Source: CAZADS01 sp964483985
GTDB taxonomy: Bacteria; Pseudomonadota; Alphaproteobacteria; Thalassobaculales; Thalassobaculaceae
Reading direction: 5' to 3'
Assembly (NCBI GenBank): GCA_964483985.1
Contig: CAZADS010000026.1
Span: forward strand, 1-30,978
DNA: 30,978 nucleotides
Part shown: positions 18,444 to 26,556 of the stretch, one piece after another
Numbering within the stretch: the first letter of the stretch is position 1
Layout: every line of letters begins with the position of its first letter
Notes under the pieces: generated by a model
What the model saw: only the letters and a program-made list of their open reading frames with translations
Databases searched by the model: none
Told to the model about the DNA's origin: nothing
Made by a program: the position numbers and the translations under genes

Positions 18444-18586
18444 CGGGCGCTAACAATATTTTGTTAGTACTATTTATTAAAAACATATCGGCGGGAACTA
18501 ATGATTTGCTATAGTCCCGATAGTTTCAAAGAGGTTTCAAAGTAAATTTAAGTTATTGAAATTAAATAGTTATTCGGAATAATTTT

Positions 18587-18601
18587 ATTGAGTGGGAGTA
18601 G
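18587..18601 (+). repeat. guaA-tail copy (Ile-Glu-Trp-Glu-stop)
   Basis: ATTGAGTGGGAGTAG spells the exact GuaA C-terminus with a different stop codon. The bases just upstream do not extend the guaA match, so only the tail is present. Downstream, GATTTGTATAACTAAG is similar to the DNA after the altered copy at 22406, and a GGTAACACAGAC motif follows at about 18641. Confidence 0.55.
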
Positions 18602-18666
18602 ATTTGTATAACTAAGTAATTGATTTAATTGTATTAGTTAGGTAACACAGACTTTATGAAAATCTA

Positions 18667-18930
18667 ATGGAGTTTTGGGAAAACGCGCTTAGTAAAAGAA
18701 TTTAAAATCTTGATTACGAACTACAAACAGTTAATCAGGAAAACGAGACGCACCAAATAATTGATTACTTAGGCTTAGACTGGGATGAAAAATGTTTATC
18801 GCCTCAAGATAACACTAGAAGCGTGGCAACAGCATTTAACATTCAGGTAAGAATAGAAGTTTACCAATCCAGTTCTCAACAGTGGAAAAATATGAAACGT
18901 TTCTTAATAGAGCCCTTGATGGCTTGTTAG
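18667..18930 (+). pseudogene. Sulfotransferase family, C-terminal remnant
   Basis: In one frame this reads MEFWENALSKRI, a stop (18703-18705), then NLDYELQTVNQENETHQIID, then YLGLDWDEKCLSP, NTRSVATAF, QVRIEVYQSSS and W-KNMKRFLIEPL before the final stop. This is the usual C-terminal end of TPR-linked and bacterial sulfotransferases, which have a 'YEdLv', a 'GLpWd..CL', an 'R.V.TAS..QVR.piY..S' and a 'W..Y...L.PL' pattern. The PAPS-binding N-terminus is absent and an in-frame stop interrupts what is left, so it is a dead fragment. It lies just inside the block that starts at the 18587 guaA tail. Confidence 0.7.
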
Positions 18931-19206
18931 CACCTTGAAGTGCACATTAAATCCAAAGCTAAGAAACTATTACAAAAACTTTAGACTGAAGCGGTGAGCG
19001 AATGGCGGGATATATAAAAGCAGCCAAATACTAATGCGCCTTAATCTCGCGAAGGGGCGTCCCGAAAGCAAATTCAATGCTGTGATAATCAGCATAGGAG
19101 GGAATCTTTTCGGCGATGCTTTGCCAACTTCCGTCATCACAGCAAGCCATCAAGCCTATCTCGTCATCATTGGCCAAGTGATCCCAATCAGCAACCTGCA
19201 GAACCG
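18931..19206 (-). other. Junction stretch with a short C-terminal ORF remnant
   Basis: No intact gene. On the minus strand, a frame open to the stop at 19031-19033 reads LAVLQVADWDHLANDDEIG, then DDGSWQSIAEKIPSYADYH and GTPLREIKAH. It has no plausible start and its upstream end overlaps the dehydrogenase gene in another frame, so it looks like the tail of a lost gene. I do not recognise the family. GC content rises along this stretch towards the dehydrogenase. Confidence 0.3.
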
Positions 19207-20169
19207 CTAAACCGGGCTTGGCAACGGTTGGCCGGCGTTCCAGGCCGCTAGGTTATCCAGCACCGCCATCGACATCACCTCTCGGGTGTGGTGGGTTCCG
19301 GAGCCTATGTGCGGGAACAGGACCACCTGCCCCATCGCGATCAGTTCGCTCGGCACGTGCGGCTCGTGCAGGAAGGCATCCAGGCCCGCGGTCGCGATGA
19401 CCTTGTTCCGCAAGGCTGCGATTAAGGCTTTCTCATCGACCACCGTGCCGCGCGAGCAGTTGAGCAGAACGCCCTCCGGGCCCAGTGCCCGCAGAATTTC
19501 GGCGTCCACCAGGTTGCGGGTGTCCTCGGCTCCCGGCACAATGACCATCAGAATATCCACCGCGCGGGCCAGTTCGAGCGCTGAGTCGACATAGGTGTAG
19601 GCTACGTCGGTGCGGCGATTGCGATTGTGATAGAGGATCTCCAGGCCGAACGGCTCGGCGCGGCGGGCCACCGCCCGCCCTATGTTGCCCAGGCCAAGGA
19701 TGCCGAGGCGCTTGTCACGCAGCGTGCCGGTTAGCGGAAACATCGCCGACGGCCACTTGCCAGATCGGATAAAGCGGTCGGCCTGTGGCAATTGGCGGAC
19801 CGTAGACAGCAGCAAGCCCATGGCGGTGGCGGCCGTCTCCTCGGTGTTCGCGCCCGGCGTGTTGGTTACGGTCACGCCGCGCGCGGTGGCTGCCTCGACA
19901 TCGATATAATCGACCCCCACGCCAAGCGCCGCAAGCAGTTCCAGGCGGGGGAAACAGTCGAAAAACGCCCCGTTCACCGCGACCGTGCTGGTATGGCCAG
20001 TGCCCACCATGCCGACGGATACGACGCGGAATTTCCCGGCGGTTTCCGCTGGCAAGTCGTGTGCCTGCGCGAAATCCTCGATCCGATGGACGCGGAACAT
20101 CGTGCCCAGGCGCGCCTCCGCGGCGCCAAACATGAATCCAACCAGAAGCAAATCGGCTTTCTCAGGCAT
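19207..20169 (-). CDS. D-isomer specific 2-hydroxyacid dehydrogenase
   Basis: A 320-residue dehydrogenase of the GhrB/hydroxypyruvate reductase type, complete by length. The Rossmann motif is LGLGNIGRAVA (158-168), followed by HNRNRR at 181-186, which suggests NADPH. The catalytic set is present: R240 in NCSRGT, E269 in LHEP and H287 in PHIGSGT. It would reduce glyoxylate, hydroxypyruvate or a similar 2-keto acid. A GAGG lies nine bases upstream of the ATG. Its base composition is clearly more GC-rich than everything around it, with G or C at most third positions, so it was probably acquired from a GC-rich donor fairly recently. A guaA fragment begins about 50 bases upstream of its start. Confidence 0.92.
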   Translation of the reverse strand: MPEKADLLLVGFMFGAAEARLGTMFRVHRIEDFAQAHDLPAETAGKFRVVSVGMVGTGHTSTVAVNGAFFDCFPRLELLAALGVGVDYIDVEAATARGVTVTNTPGANTEETAATAMGLLLSTVRQLPQADRFIRSGKWPSAMFPLTGTLRDKRLGILGLGNIGRAVARRAEPFGLEILYHNRNRRTDVAYTYVDSALELARAVDILMVIVPGAEDTRNLVDAEILRALGPEGVLLNCSRGTVVDEKALIAALRNKVIATAGLDAFLHEPHVPSELIAMGQVVLFPHIGSGTHHTREVMSMAVLDNLAAWNAGQPLPSPV

Positions 20170-20221
20170 CGGCGGGTACCTCGCTGGGGCGTTTTCGGTT
20201 CATAATGCGGGTGAATACTAG

Positions 20222-20337
20222 CGCGACCCGCAGGTCAAGCGCAAGTTGATCGGTGGAATATTCATTTATGTTTTCGATGCCGAAGCAAGTCGGGTCGAGG
20301 GAGTTAAATTTCTAACTCAGGGAACGCTTTACCCAGT
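20222..20337 (+). pseudogene. guaA: Internal fragment of a guaA gene
   Basis: The frame reads RDPQVKRKLIGGIFIYVFDA, then SRVEGVKFLTQGTLYP. This aligns with residues about 293-331 of the intact GuaA in this window (NDPELKRKTIGRLFIDVFEE...NVAFLAQGTLYP). It is diverged from the resident gene and its first part is more GC-rich, so it may come from another organism. The open frame continues to 20563, but after Tyr-Pro the protein (VKQSMPSAPRVVTLSS and a charged tail) no longer matches GuaA. No proper start exists. I read it as a broken piece left by an earlier insertion or exchange. Confidence 0.7.
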
Positions 20338-20721
20338 TAAGCAATCAATGCCATCAGCGCCACGTGTGGTCACCTTAAGCAGTTTAGATAAACAGAGCGC
20401 TGATATGCGGGTAACGTTCAAACGTGAAGCTAAATTATCTACAGTAGAACTGGCTATAAGCAGGTTGCGTAATGCTGAATCAAAAGGCACAAACGAACAG
20501 GATAAGAAGAAATTAGCAGAGTTTTTTAACTCGCCCTTGCAGACGAAAATTAAGTGTGGGTAACGCTGTAAAATGTGCAGCCAGTGATTGTGCAAAATTT
20601 TGAAAAGTAATAGAAACGTAGACGTATTAAAAGCGTGCAGTACAAAGGCGGGTTACACATTAGTTACACACGTATTATTCTAGTTTATTAAGCAGTTGAT
20701 AAATAATAGTTTTTCGATAGG

Positions 20722-20742
20722 GTTACTATCGAGTGGGAGTAA
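20722..20742 (+). repeat. guaA-tail copy (Val-Thr-Ile-Glu-Trp-Glu-stop)
   Basis: GTTACTATCGAGTGGGAGTAA spells VTIEWE-stop, seven codons that fit the end of GuaA proteins. The decayed copy at 29176 also has Val-Thr before IE. Immediately to its right, a truncated Ldh-family gene starts with no spacer, so this looks like a clean junction. To its left, GGTTACACA and AGTTACACA motifs lie at about 20651-20669. Confidence 0.6.
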
Positions 20743-20973
20743 TGCCTTTTGCAGACCGTTTCGTGGTGCTGTCGCGATCGGTTCCACCTTTGGATCGATT
20801 ACGTCGTTGGCAGCCTCACTCAAATAAAGGTCCAGCCTGTTAATCCCATGGGACGACACACCCCTCCTCTCTGCGTCTACCAAATGACGGGAAACAATAT
20901 TGGCGTTAGTTTCGGAGAAATCACCGGTGGCGAGGCTGTCGTGGATCTGCGTAGTCAGATAGTTGGGTGTCAT
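20743..20973 (-). pseudogene. Malate/L-lactate dehydrogenase (Ldh) family, N-terminal fragment
   Basis: From the ATG at 20973 the minus strand reads MTPNYLTTQIHDSL, then ETNANIVSRHLVDAERRGVS, SHGINRLDLYL and IDPKVEPIATA. This is the N-terminal domain of the Ldh/MDH type 2 family, with its 'LV.AD.RGv.SHG..RL..Y' pattern. After about 75 residues the match stops exactly where the guaA tail (20722-20742) begins. A normal protein has about 340 residues, so over three quarters is missing and the fragment cannot be active. It is divergent from the dienelactone hydrolase gene, which suggests both came in on one piece of DNA cut at this point. Confidence 0.75.
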
Positions 20974-21105
20974 TGGTTTGGTGGGTTATAGGCTTTGATC
21001 CTGGATGCTGAGTTGATAAAAGAGGTAGCATACTTGATCGTGCGTATTTCATTTTCCTTGGAATTATGCATGGCCTGCGTCTAAACTCTAAACATAAGGG
21101 AGGGC

Positions 21106-21120
21106 GCCCTTTAAAAGGGC
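21106..21120. promoter_or_regulatory. Palindrome upstream of the dienelactone hydrolase gene
   Basis: GCCCTTT and AAAGGGC form perfect 7-base arms around a single central A, 34 bases before the ATG at 21155. This size and position suit an operator bound by a dimeric repressor. No regulator gene is present nearby, so this is only a suggestion. Confidence 0.35.
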
Positions 21121-21154
21121 CGCGCCTCGTATCCAATAATTAAGAGGTCTCATA

Positions 21155-21895
21155 ATGACGTACGAAAGCATGATCGCCGAAACGATCAAAATCACGGGGT
21201 ATAATGGCGACACTATAAATGCCTATACAGCTCGTCCGATGGGAGCAGGACCCTTTCCGGGTGTGGTGCTAATCCATCATTTGCCGGGCTGGGACGAAAC
21301 CTATCGCGAATTTACCCGAAGGTTTGCTCATCATGGTTACGCAGCGATAAGCCACAATCTTTACGACCGTATCGGTTATGGACCTTCGGACGATGTCGCT
21401 GCTAAGGCGCGTGCCGAAGGCGGCGTTTCTGATGATCAGATGGTTGGCGACACGGAAGGCGCGGTGCAGTGGTTACGTACGCAGCCATGGAGTAACGGTA
21501 AGGTTGGTTTGATCGGAAGCTGCTCCGGCGGACGGCAAGCTTTCCTTTATGCCTGTAAACGCGACGATATCGATTGCGTTGTCGATTTGTGGGGTGGCCG
21601 CGTCGTGCAAGCCGAAGACGATCGTCCGGAAAAACAGCCTGTTCAGCCGATCGATATGACTGCTGACCTGTCTTGCCCGTTACTGGGCATCTTCGGCAAT
21701 GATGACCGCGCACCAAACGTCGAGCAGGTCAATCAGCATGAAGAACAGTTGAAGAAACATGGCAAGGATTACGAGTTCCATCGATATGATGATGCAGGCC
21801 ATGGAATTTGGTATTATTACACGCCGCTTTATAGGGTTGAGCAGGCGATGGATAGCTGGCAAAAGACGTTTACCTTTTTTGAAAAACATCTTTAG
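21155..21895 (+). CDS. Dienelactone hydrolase family protein
   Basis: A 246-residue alpha/beta-hydrolase of the dienelactone hydrolase family. The nucleophile is a cysteine, C123 in GSCSGG, as in true dienelactone hydrolases. The acid is D184 in GNDDRAPN and the base is H216 in DDAGHGIWYYY. The N-terminal half has GVVLIHHLPGWDE, another family hallmark. The family hydrolyses dienelactone in chlorocatechol breakdown and related lactones or esters. An AGAGG site precedes the ATG. It lies 11 bases before the small DUF6295-like gene and the two are probably one operon. The gene is intact, unlike those at both ends of its block. Confidence 0.9.
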   Translation: MTYESMIAETIKITGYNGDTINAYTARPMGAGPFPGVVLIHHLPGWDETYREFTRRFAHHGYAAISHNLYDRIGYGPSDDVAAKARAEGGVSDDQMVGDTEGAVQWLRTQPWSNGKVGLIGSCSGGRQAFLYACKRDDIDCVVDLWGGRVVQAEDDRPEKQPVQPIDMTADLSCPLLGIFGNDDRAPNVEQVNQHEEQLKKHGKDYEFHRYDDAGHGIWYYYTPLYRVEQAMDSWQKTFTFFEKHL

Positions 21896-21906
21896 GGCTA
21901 GTCGGT

Positions 21907-22179
21907 ATGTGCACCTCCATTGTTGAAATCGTCGACGCGGAAGGTAAGGGAAAAGATGGCAACGCCTGGTTCAATTTGAGCCAGGCGGTCGTCTGCTACG
22001 ACCATCCGCACCACGCTCTCCTGGACGAAGCGATCACCATTGACTTCATGAATGGCGGAGAAGGTCCCGGAACGCGTACTGCGGTTGAATTAACACTCGC
22101 CTCAGCCAAGGCTCTCCAAGGGGCACTTAACCGCGCGATCGAACAGGCTGAGGGAGAATTAGCAGAAATTAGCACCTAA
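21907..22179 (+). CDS. Small protein of DUF6295 type
   Basis: A 90-residue soluble protein starting MCTSIVEIVDAEGKGKDG, with NAWFNLSQAVVCYDHP in the middle and ITIDFMN-GG-EGPGTRTAVE before a helical C-terminus. I recognise this as the pattern of DUF6295 proteins, which often sit next to dienelactone hydrolases and related catabolic genes. No catalytic function is known. The CYDHPHHA stretch, with three histidines and a cysteine, could bind a metal. It follows the hydrolase by 11 bases. Confidence 0.7.
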   Translation: MCTSIVEIVDAEGKGKDGNAWFNLSQAVVCYDHPHHALLDEAITIDFMNGGEGPGTRTAVELTLASAKALQGALNRAIEQAEGELAEIST

Positions 22180-22209
22180 CGCCGCTCTTGTTTTCTGGGA
22201 CGAGGATCG

Positions 22210-22345
22210 TTGAAGCTAACGGATGAAGAGGCCGCCATGCTCGCTGGCGAGCAGGATGTGGCACGATGCTGGGCAATTGACCGTCAAGTCAAGGTGGGCG
22301 AGATGTTTGACGCAGTTGAGTACGCTAAAACTATTCAGATGCCAC
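22210..22345 (+). pseudogene. Aconitase X-like protein, N-terminal fragment
   Basis: From a TTG at 22210 the frame reads MKLTDEEAAMLAGEQDVARC, then WAIDRQVKVGEMFDAVEYAK. This resembles the first 40 residues of the aconitase X (AcnX) catalytic subunit, whose start has 'LTDEE..ML.GE....' and a following helix with 'LG..ygA..lv'. After about residue 45 the frame turns into AT-rich junk and stops at 22410, so nearly all of the roughly 400-residue enzyme is missing. The break lies just before the altered guaA tail at 22406. The match is short, hence moderate confidence. Confidence 0.55.
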
Positions 22346-22405
22346 AAAGTTGTTATAAACTTTCTATTTTATTACTTATTATCAATTACTTATTATATAA
22401 CTACC

Positions 22406-22426
22406 ATTGAGTGTGAACAGGAATAA
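22406..22426 (+). repeat. Altered guaA-tail copy
   Basis: ATTGAGTGTGAACAGGAATAA spells IECEQE-stop, like IEWE-stop with one changed residue and a six-base insertion. The next bases (ATTTGTAACTTTTT) resemble those after the 18587 copy (ATTTGTATAACTAAG). On its own this would be weak. Its place between a truncated gene and the spacer repeat supports it. Confidence 0.4.
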
Positions 22427-22490
22427 ATTTGTAACTTTTTGATATTACGTATATTGTTAGTTACATAAAAATTTCAAATAAAATTTGACG

Positions 22491-22585
22491 AATTGATTTA
22501 GTTGAACATCTTTTTTACAGTTACACAGACTGTTGTACAACCGTGTGACTACTGAAAATCATAGTAAATCGTAGGTGAAGTTTGG
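22491..22585 (+). repeat. Junction spacer repeat, copy 1
   Basis: This 95-base stretch matches 29377-29471 without gaps at 76 of 95 positions by my hand alignment. It contains TTACAGTTACACAGAC and ends GTTTGG, after which the two copies diverge abruptly into different cargo (hydantoinase block here, molybdenum hydroxylase there). A shorter related piece lies at about 18618-18650. It holds no gene. Confidence 0.7.
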
Positions 22586-22759
22586 TACTTAAACAGCAAG
22601 AATTCAAAGACGATGAAATCCCAATCTTGGACGAAGCTGCGCTTGCAAGTGTAGCGGGTATTACCGGTTTCGTATGTGGCTTGCGAAAGAGAACAAATAC
22701 GCACGTAAATGCCTACGCACACGGAGTGAACTCTGGCAAAGCCCACAACAACTTGGACA

Positions 22760-24892
22760 GTGCGCCCCGAGAACTTGGCAGATTATCAGGTGCCTGAAGC
22801 TCGGTTCATTGCGATAGGAGCTGATATTGGCGGCACATTCACAGATATTGTTGTCGTTGATGAACGCACGGGTGCGATCCATTCCGCAAAAGTGTTGACG
22901 ACACCGAATCGGCCAGAAGTTGCGGTTCTTACGGCAGTCGACCAGATGCTTAATCTCACCAAAACCGCTGCGAGTGACATCCGCACGCTCGTCCACGGCA
23001 CTACATTGGCGACGAACGCCATCATTGAACGCAAGGGCGCCCGAACATTACTGTTGACGACCAAGGGATTTCGAGACGCTCTCGAAACCAGAACCGAGCT
23101 ACGGTATGATTTGCATGATTAGTTCATTCAGTTTCCGGCGCCTCTTGTTCCGCGTCGCCGCCGGATTGGTGTTTCGGAGCGGACATTATTCGACGGATCG
23201 ATTCAAACGCCTTTACTTACGGACGACGTAGCCAAGGCATTGGGGAGCGAACATGCTAAAGAGGTAGAGGCTATCGCGATATGCTTCCTGCATAGCTATG
23301 CCAATCCCGCAAATGAGATTGCGGCGAAGGCTGCATCAGAACAAGTTTTCCCCGGCGTCCCGATTTCGCTATCATCGGAAGTTCTGCCCGAGATCGGAGA
23401 ATATGGCCGTGCATCCACGACGGTTGCCAATGCTTACGTGCGGCCCTTAATTGAGAATTATCTTGGAGCGCTTGACGACGCGTTGGCAGAAAAAGGGTCG
23501 TCTGGCGCGTTCTTTGTCATGGGCTCGAACGCTGGTACGCTGAGTCTCGATGTTGCGCGCAAACACCCTGTCCGCCTTGTTGAGTCTGGTCCCGCTGCTG
23601 GAGTTTCAATTGCCGCTCACTATGCGCGAGCTTTAGATATCTCGCATTTACTGTCCTTCGACATGGGAGGGACAACCGCAAAAATCGCACTCGTAACAGA
23701 TTTTGAACCAGCGCGCGCAACCGAATTCGAAGTAGCTCGCGTCAAGCGGTTCCAAAAGGGCAGTGGTTTGCTTTTGAAAGCGCCCGCCGTCGAACTCATC
23801 GAAATTGGGGCAGGCGGTGGCAGCATTGCCAATGTGGACGCGCTCGGACTTTTGTCTGTCGGGCCCGAGAGCGCAGGCTCGTCACCAGGCCCTGCATGCT
23901 ATGGGCAAGGCGGTGAGTTTGCAACTGTTACGGACGCCGATATTGTCCTTGGGTATCTCAATCCCGACTATTTTTTAGGTGGTAAGATGCAGCTGGATCG
24001 TGATCGGTCTATTGCAGCGATCGACCAACATGTTAGCGGTCCGATGGCGGTTGAAACAGCGCAGGCTGCGGCGAGTATTTTTGAGGTGGTCAATGACAAT
24101 ATGGCAAATGCTGCCGCGATTTATTCAGCTGAGCAGGGTATTGATTTGCGCAACTATACGCTGCTGGCGTTTGGAGGTGCGGCTCCGGCGCATGCCTGGG
24201 ATGTCGCCCGGCGTCTTGGTGTTTCCGAGGTTTGCATTCCGTTTGCTGCCGGCGTCTTGTCGGCTCTTGGGTGTCTGACGTCGCCGATGTCTTTCGACTT
24301 TGTGTTCGGCTACATGCGTGAATTGCACGATGTAGATTGGGCATATGTCAATCAGCGTTTCGCCGAACTGGAAACACAAGGCCGACAACAGCTGAAAGAT
24401 GCAGGTATCGAAGACGGTGTAACTATAACTTTATCCGCTGACATGCGCTATTACGGTCAGCGCTACGAGGTATCTGTATCGCTGTCGCACCATCCTTTTT
24501 CTGAAACGAGCATCAAGAAAATCACAGCTGACTTTTACGAAGCCTATCGCAGTTATTACGGTCGCAAGATCGACAATGTGCCGCTTGAGACCGTGAGCTG
24601 GAGAATCAATGTATCCGGACCAAGACCGGAACTCGAAGTAGCGTGGCCGGGTGGTGTGGAAGGGTCTGAAGTCGTAATGCCAAAAGGCGATAGGCTGGCG
24701 ATGTTTTCAGGGCTGCCGGAGCCCGTTGTCTGTCGCGTATTCGAACGGGGCGAGCTTCCAATCGGGGCGAAGATTGCTGGGCCGGCAATTATCGAGGACA
24801 CCGAATCCACAACCATCATACCGCCAGGTGGCGAGCTTAATATCGACGATCAGCGAATGATTGTTATAGACATTAGCAAGGTATCACTATGA
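22760..24892 (+). pseudogene. Hydantoinase/oxoprolinase subunit A, interrupted by one amber stop
   Basis: Read through one stop, this frame gives about 710 residues, the normal length of HyuA-type ATP-dependent hydrolases. The N-terminus has the nucleotide motif GADIGGTFTDIVVVDE, then LVHGTTLATNAIIERKGA. The C-terminal part has SGPAAGVSIAAHYA, SFDMGGTTAKIALV, GAGGGSIANVD and GPACYGQGG. A TAG at 23120-23122 follows YDLHD, where family members usually have Leu before Phe-Ile; a single TTG to TAG change explains it. All else is in frame. The start is GTG at 22760 or 22790. Subunit B overlaps its stop by 4 bases. It could be a recent pseudogene, a sequencing error, or read through. Confidence 0.85.
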
Positions 24893-26556
24893 CCAGCCTT
24901 CCCAACGTTGAACGCGCTAGTGCTGATAGGACCGGACTTGATCCCGTTACGTTGACGATGTGGTGGAACAAGCTCATTACCATTGTTGATGAAGCGCAGG
25001 CAACCTTACTGCGTACGGCTTTTTCAAGGATCGTGACGGACGCTTGGGATTTCAGTTGTGCTTTGTTCGACTCCAAAGGTGAGATGATTGCGCAGGGGCG
25101 GCACGGACTACCTGCATTCACCGGTTGCATGTCGTTCGCCTTGCATGATTTTCTTGCCGAATTTCCACCCGAGACACTCGAACCGGGTGACAGCCTGATC
25201 ACCACTGACCCCTGGATAGGCGCGAGCCAGATAAACGATGTGTTTTTTGTAACCCCGATATTTCGAGGTGGCCGCATTGTTGCCTACGCCATGAGCGTGT
25301 CGCACTCTCCGGATGTGGGCGGGCGGTTGCTATCAGCGGACTCGAAGGAAATATTCGAGGAAGGGTTCCGCCTACCTGTAATAAAACTCTACCGAGCAGG
25401 CCAACCGAACGAAGATCTTTTCCGAATCATTCGCATGAACGTGCGTGTCCCGGATATTGTGATTGGCGATTTGGAAGCGCAACTCGCAGCCAATCTCATC
25501 ACCGAGCGTCGTCTCCTAGAATTCATGGATTTGATTGATCGAGACGATCTTGATGAACTGTTTGAAGCGGTTTGGTGCCGGTCAGATCAGGCTATGGCGC
25601 AAGCAATTGAAGCAATTCCTGACGGTATCTATAGCGGTGAAGCCGAAACCGACGGGTTTGAAAAGGCACTGAAAATTTGTTGCAAGATCACCATTGATGG
25701 TGATCGGCTTGAAATTGATTGTACGGGTTCGTCGCCTCAGGATCCGTATGGAATTAACACGACTTGGCGTTGGTCATTTGCCGAAGCGGCTTTCGGATGT
25801 ATCTGCGTTGCTCGGCCCGCCTCTCCGGTGAATGGCGCTACACTGAAGCGGATTAAGTATACGGTGCCGGAGGGTACTGTGATCAATGCGAAATTCCCTG
25901 CGGCACTTGGAGCTCGGGCACTCGTTGCGATGTATATACCAAGCCTGGTCATTCGTACACTTGGCCAGGCGTTACCGAATAAAGCCATCGCGGAGACCGG
26001 AGCACCGCCTCATCTCTCTGCTTACATGGGCAAAGGAAACAGTGGTCGACGCTTTGTGGATATCCTATTCGCTAATGGTGGTCTGGGTGCGCGCCCAAAC
26101 ATGGATGGCGTTTCATCTTTAGGTTTTCCGGCAAACATATCCGGGGTGCCGGTTGAAGTCACTGAAAATGAAAAACCACTCAAGTTTAAGTACAAGGAAC
26201 TCGCAATAGATAGCGGTGGTCCAGGCCGGTTTCGTGGCGGACTGGGGCATGCGCTTGCGGTGCAATCAACGTCCTCGGAGCCCATGACATTTGCCGTTCG
26301 TATGGACCGCACTGATCATCCGGCAATCGGTATCGAGGGCGGTTTAAAGGGTGCCCCAGCGAGCGTTACTATAAATGATGAGATTGCGCATCCGAAAAAA
26401 ACCCGGGAACTGGAGGAGGGAGATGTCTTCGCCATACAGTGTGCTGGCGGTGCTGGGCATGGGCCACCACAGGAACGGGACCGAGCTGCTGTTGAAGACG
26501 ACATTGCCGACGGCTATGTTTCGCCTGACGCCGCGACGCAAGACTATGGTCGGTAG
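24889..26556 (+). CDS. Hydantoinase/oxoprolinase subunit B
   Basis: A 555-residue HyuB-type subunit, complete by length. The N-terminal region has LDPVTLTMWWNKLITIVDEA, TLLRTAFSRIVTD and WDFSCALFDSKGEMIAQ, and the middle has GDSLITTDPWIGASQINDVF. The C-terminal part has SGGPGRFRGGLGHALAVQS, then AGGAGHGPPQERD, all typical. With subunit A it would hydrolyse hydantoins, 5-oxoproline or N-methylhydantoin-like rings using ATP. The ATG overlaps the stop of subunit A in ATGA. If subunit A is truly broken, this subunit would be orphaned, though it shows no decay itself. Confidence 0.93.
   Translation: MTSLPNVERASADRTGLDPVTLTMWWNKLITIVDEAQATLLRTAFSRIVTDAWDFSCALFDSKGEMIAQGRHGLPAFTGCMSFALHDFLAEFPPETLEPGDSLITTDPWIGASQINDVFFVTPIFRGGRIVAYAMSVSHSPDVGGRLLSADSKEIFEEGFRLPVIKLYRAGQPNEDLFRIIRMNVRVPDIVIGDLEAQLAANLITERRLLEFMDLIDRDDLDELFEAVWCRSDQAMAQAIEAIPDGIYSGEAETDGFEKALKICCKITIDGDRLEIDCTGSSPQDPYGINTTWRWSFAEAAFGCICVARPASPVNGATLKRIKYTVPEGTVINAKFPAALGARALVAMYIPSLVIRTLGQALPNKAIAETGAPPHLSAYMGKGNSGRRFVDILFANGGLGARPNMDGVSSLGFPANISGVPVEVTENEKPLKFKYKELAIDSGGPGRFRGGLGHALAVQSTSSEPMTFAVRMDRTDHPAIGIEGGLKGAPASVTINDEIAHPKKTRELEEGDVFAIQCAGGAGHGPPQERDRAAVEDDIADGYVSPDAATQDYGR

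Noticed and set aside
22579..22797. Open frame reading LKQQEFKDDEIPILDEAALA at the start of the hydantoinase block
   Set aside because: It begins within the spacer end, has no real start, overlaps subunit A and matches no family I know; probably a gene tail cut at the junction.
23517..24388. Several minus-strand open frames inside hydantoinase A
   Set aside because: They are shadows of the plus-strand coding sequence with no family features or ribosome binding sites.
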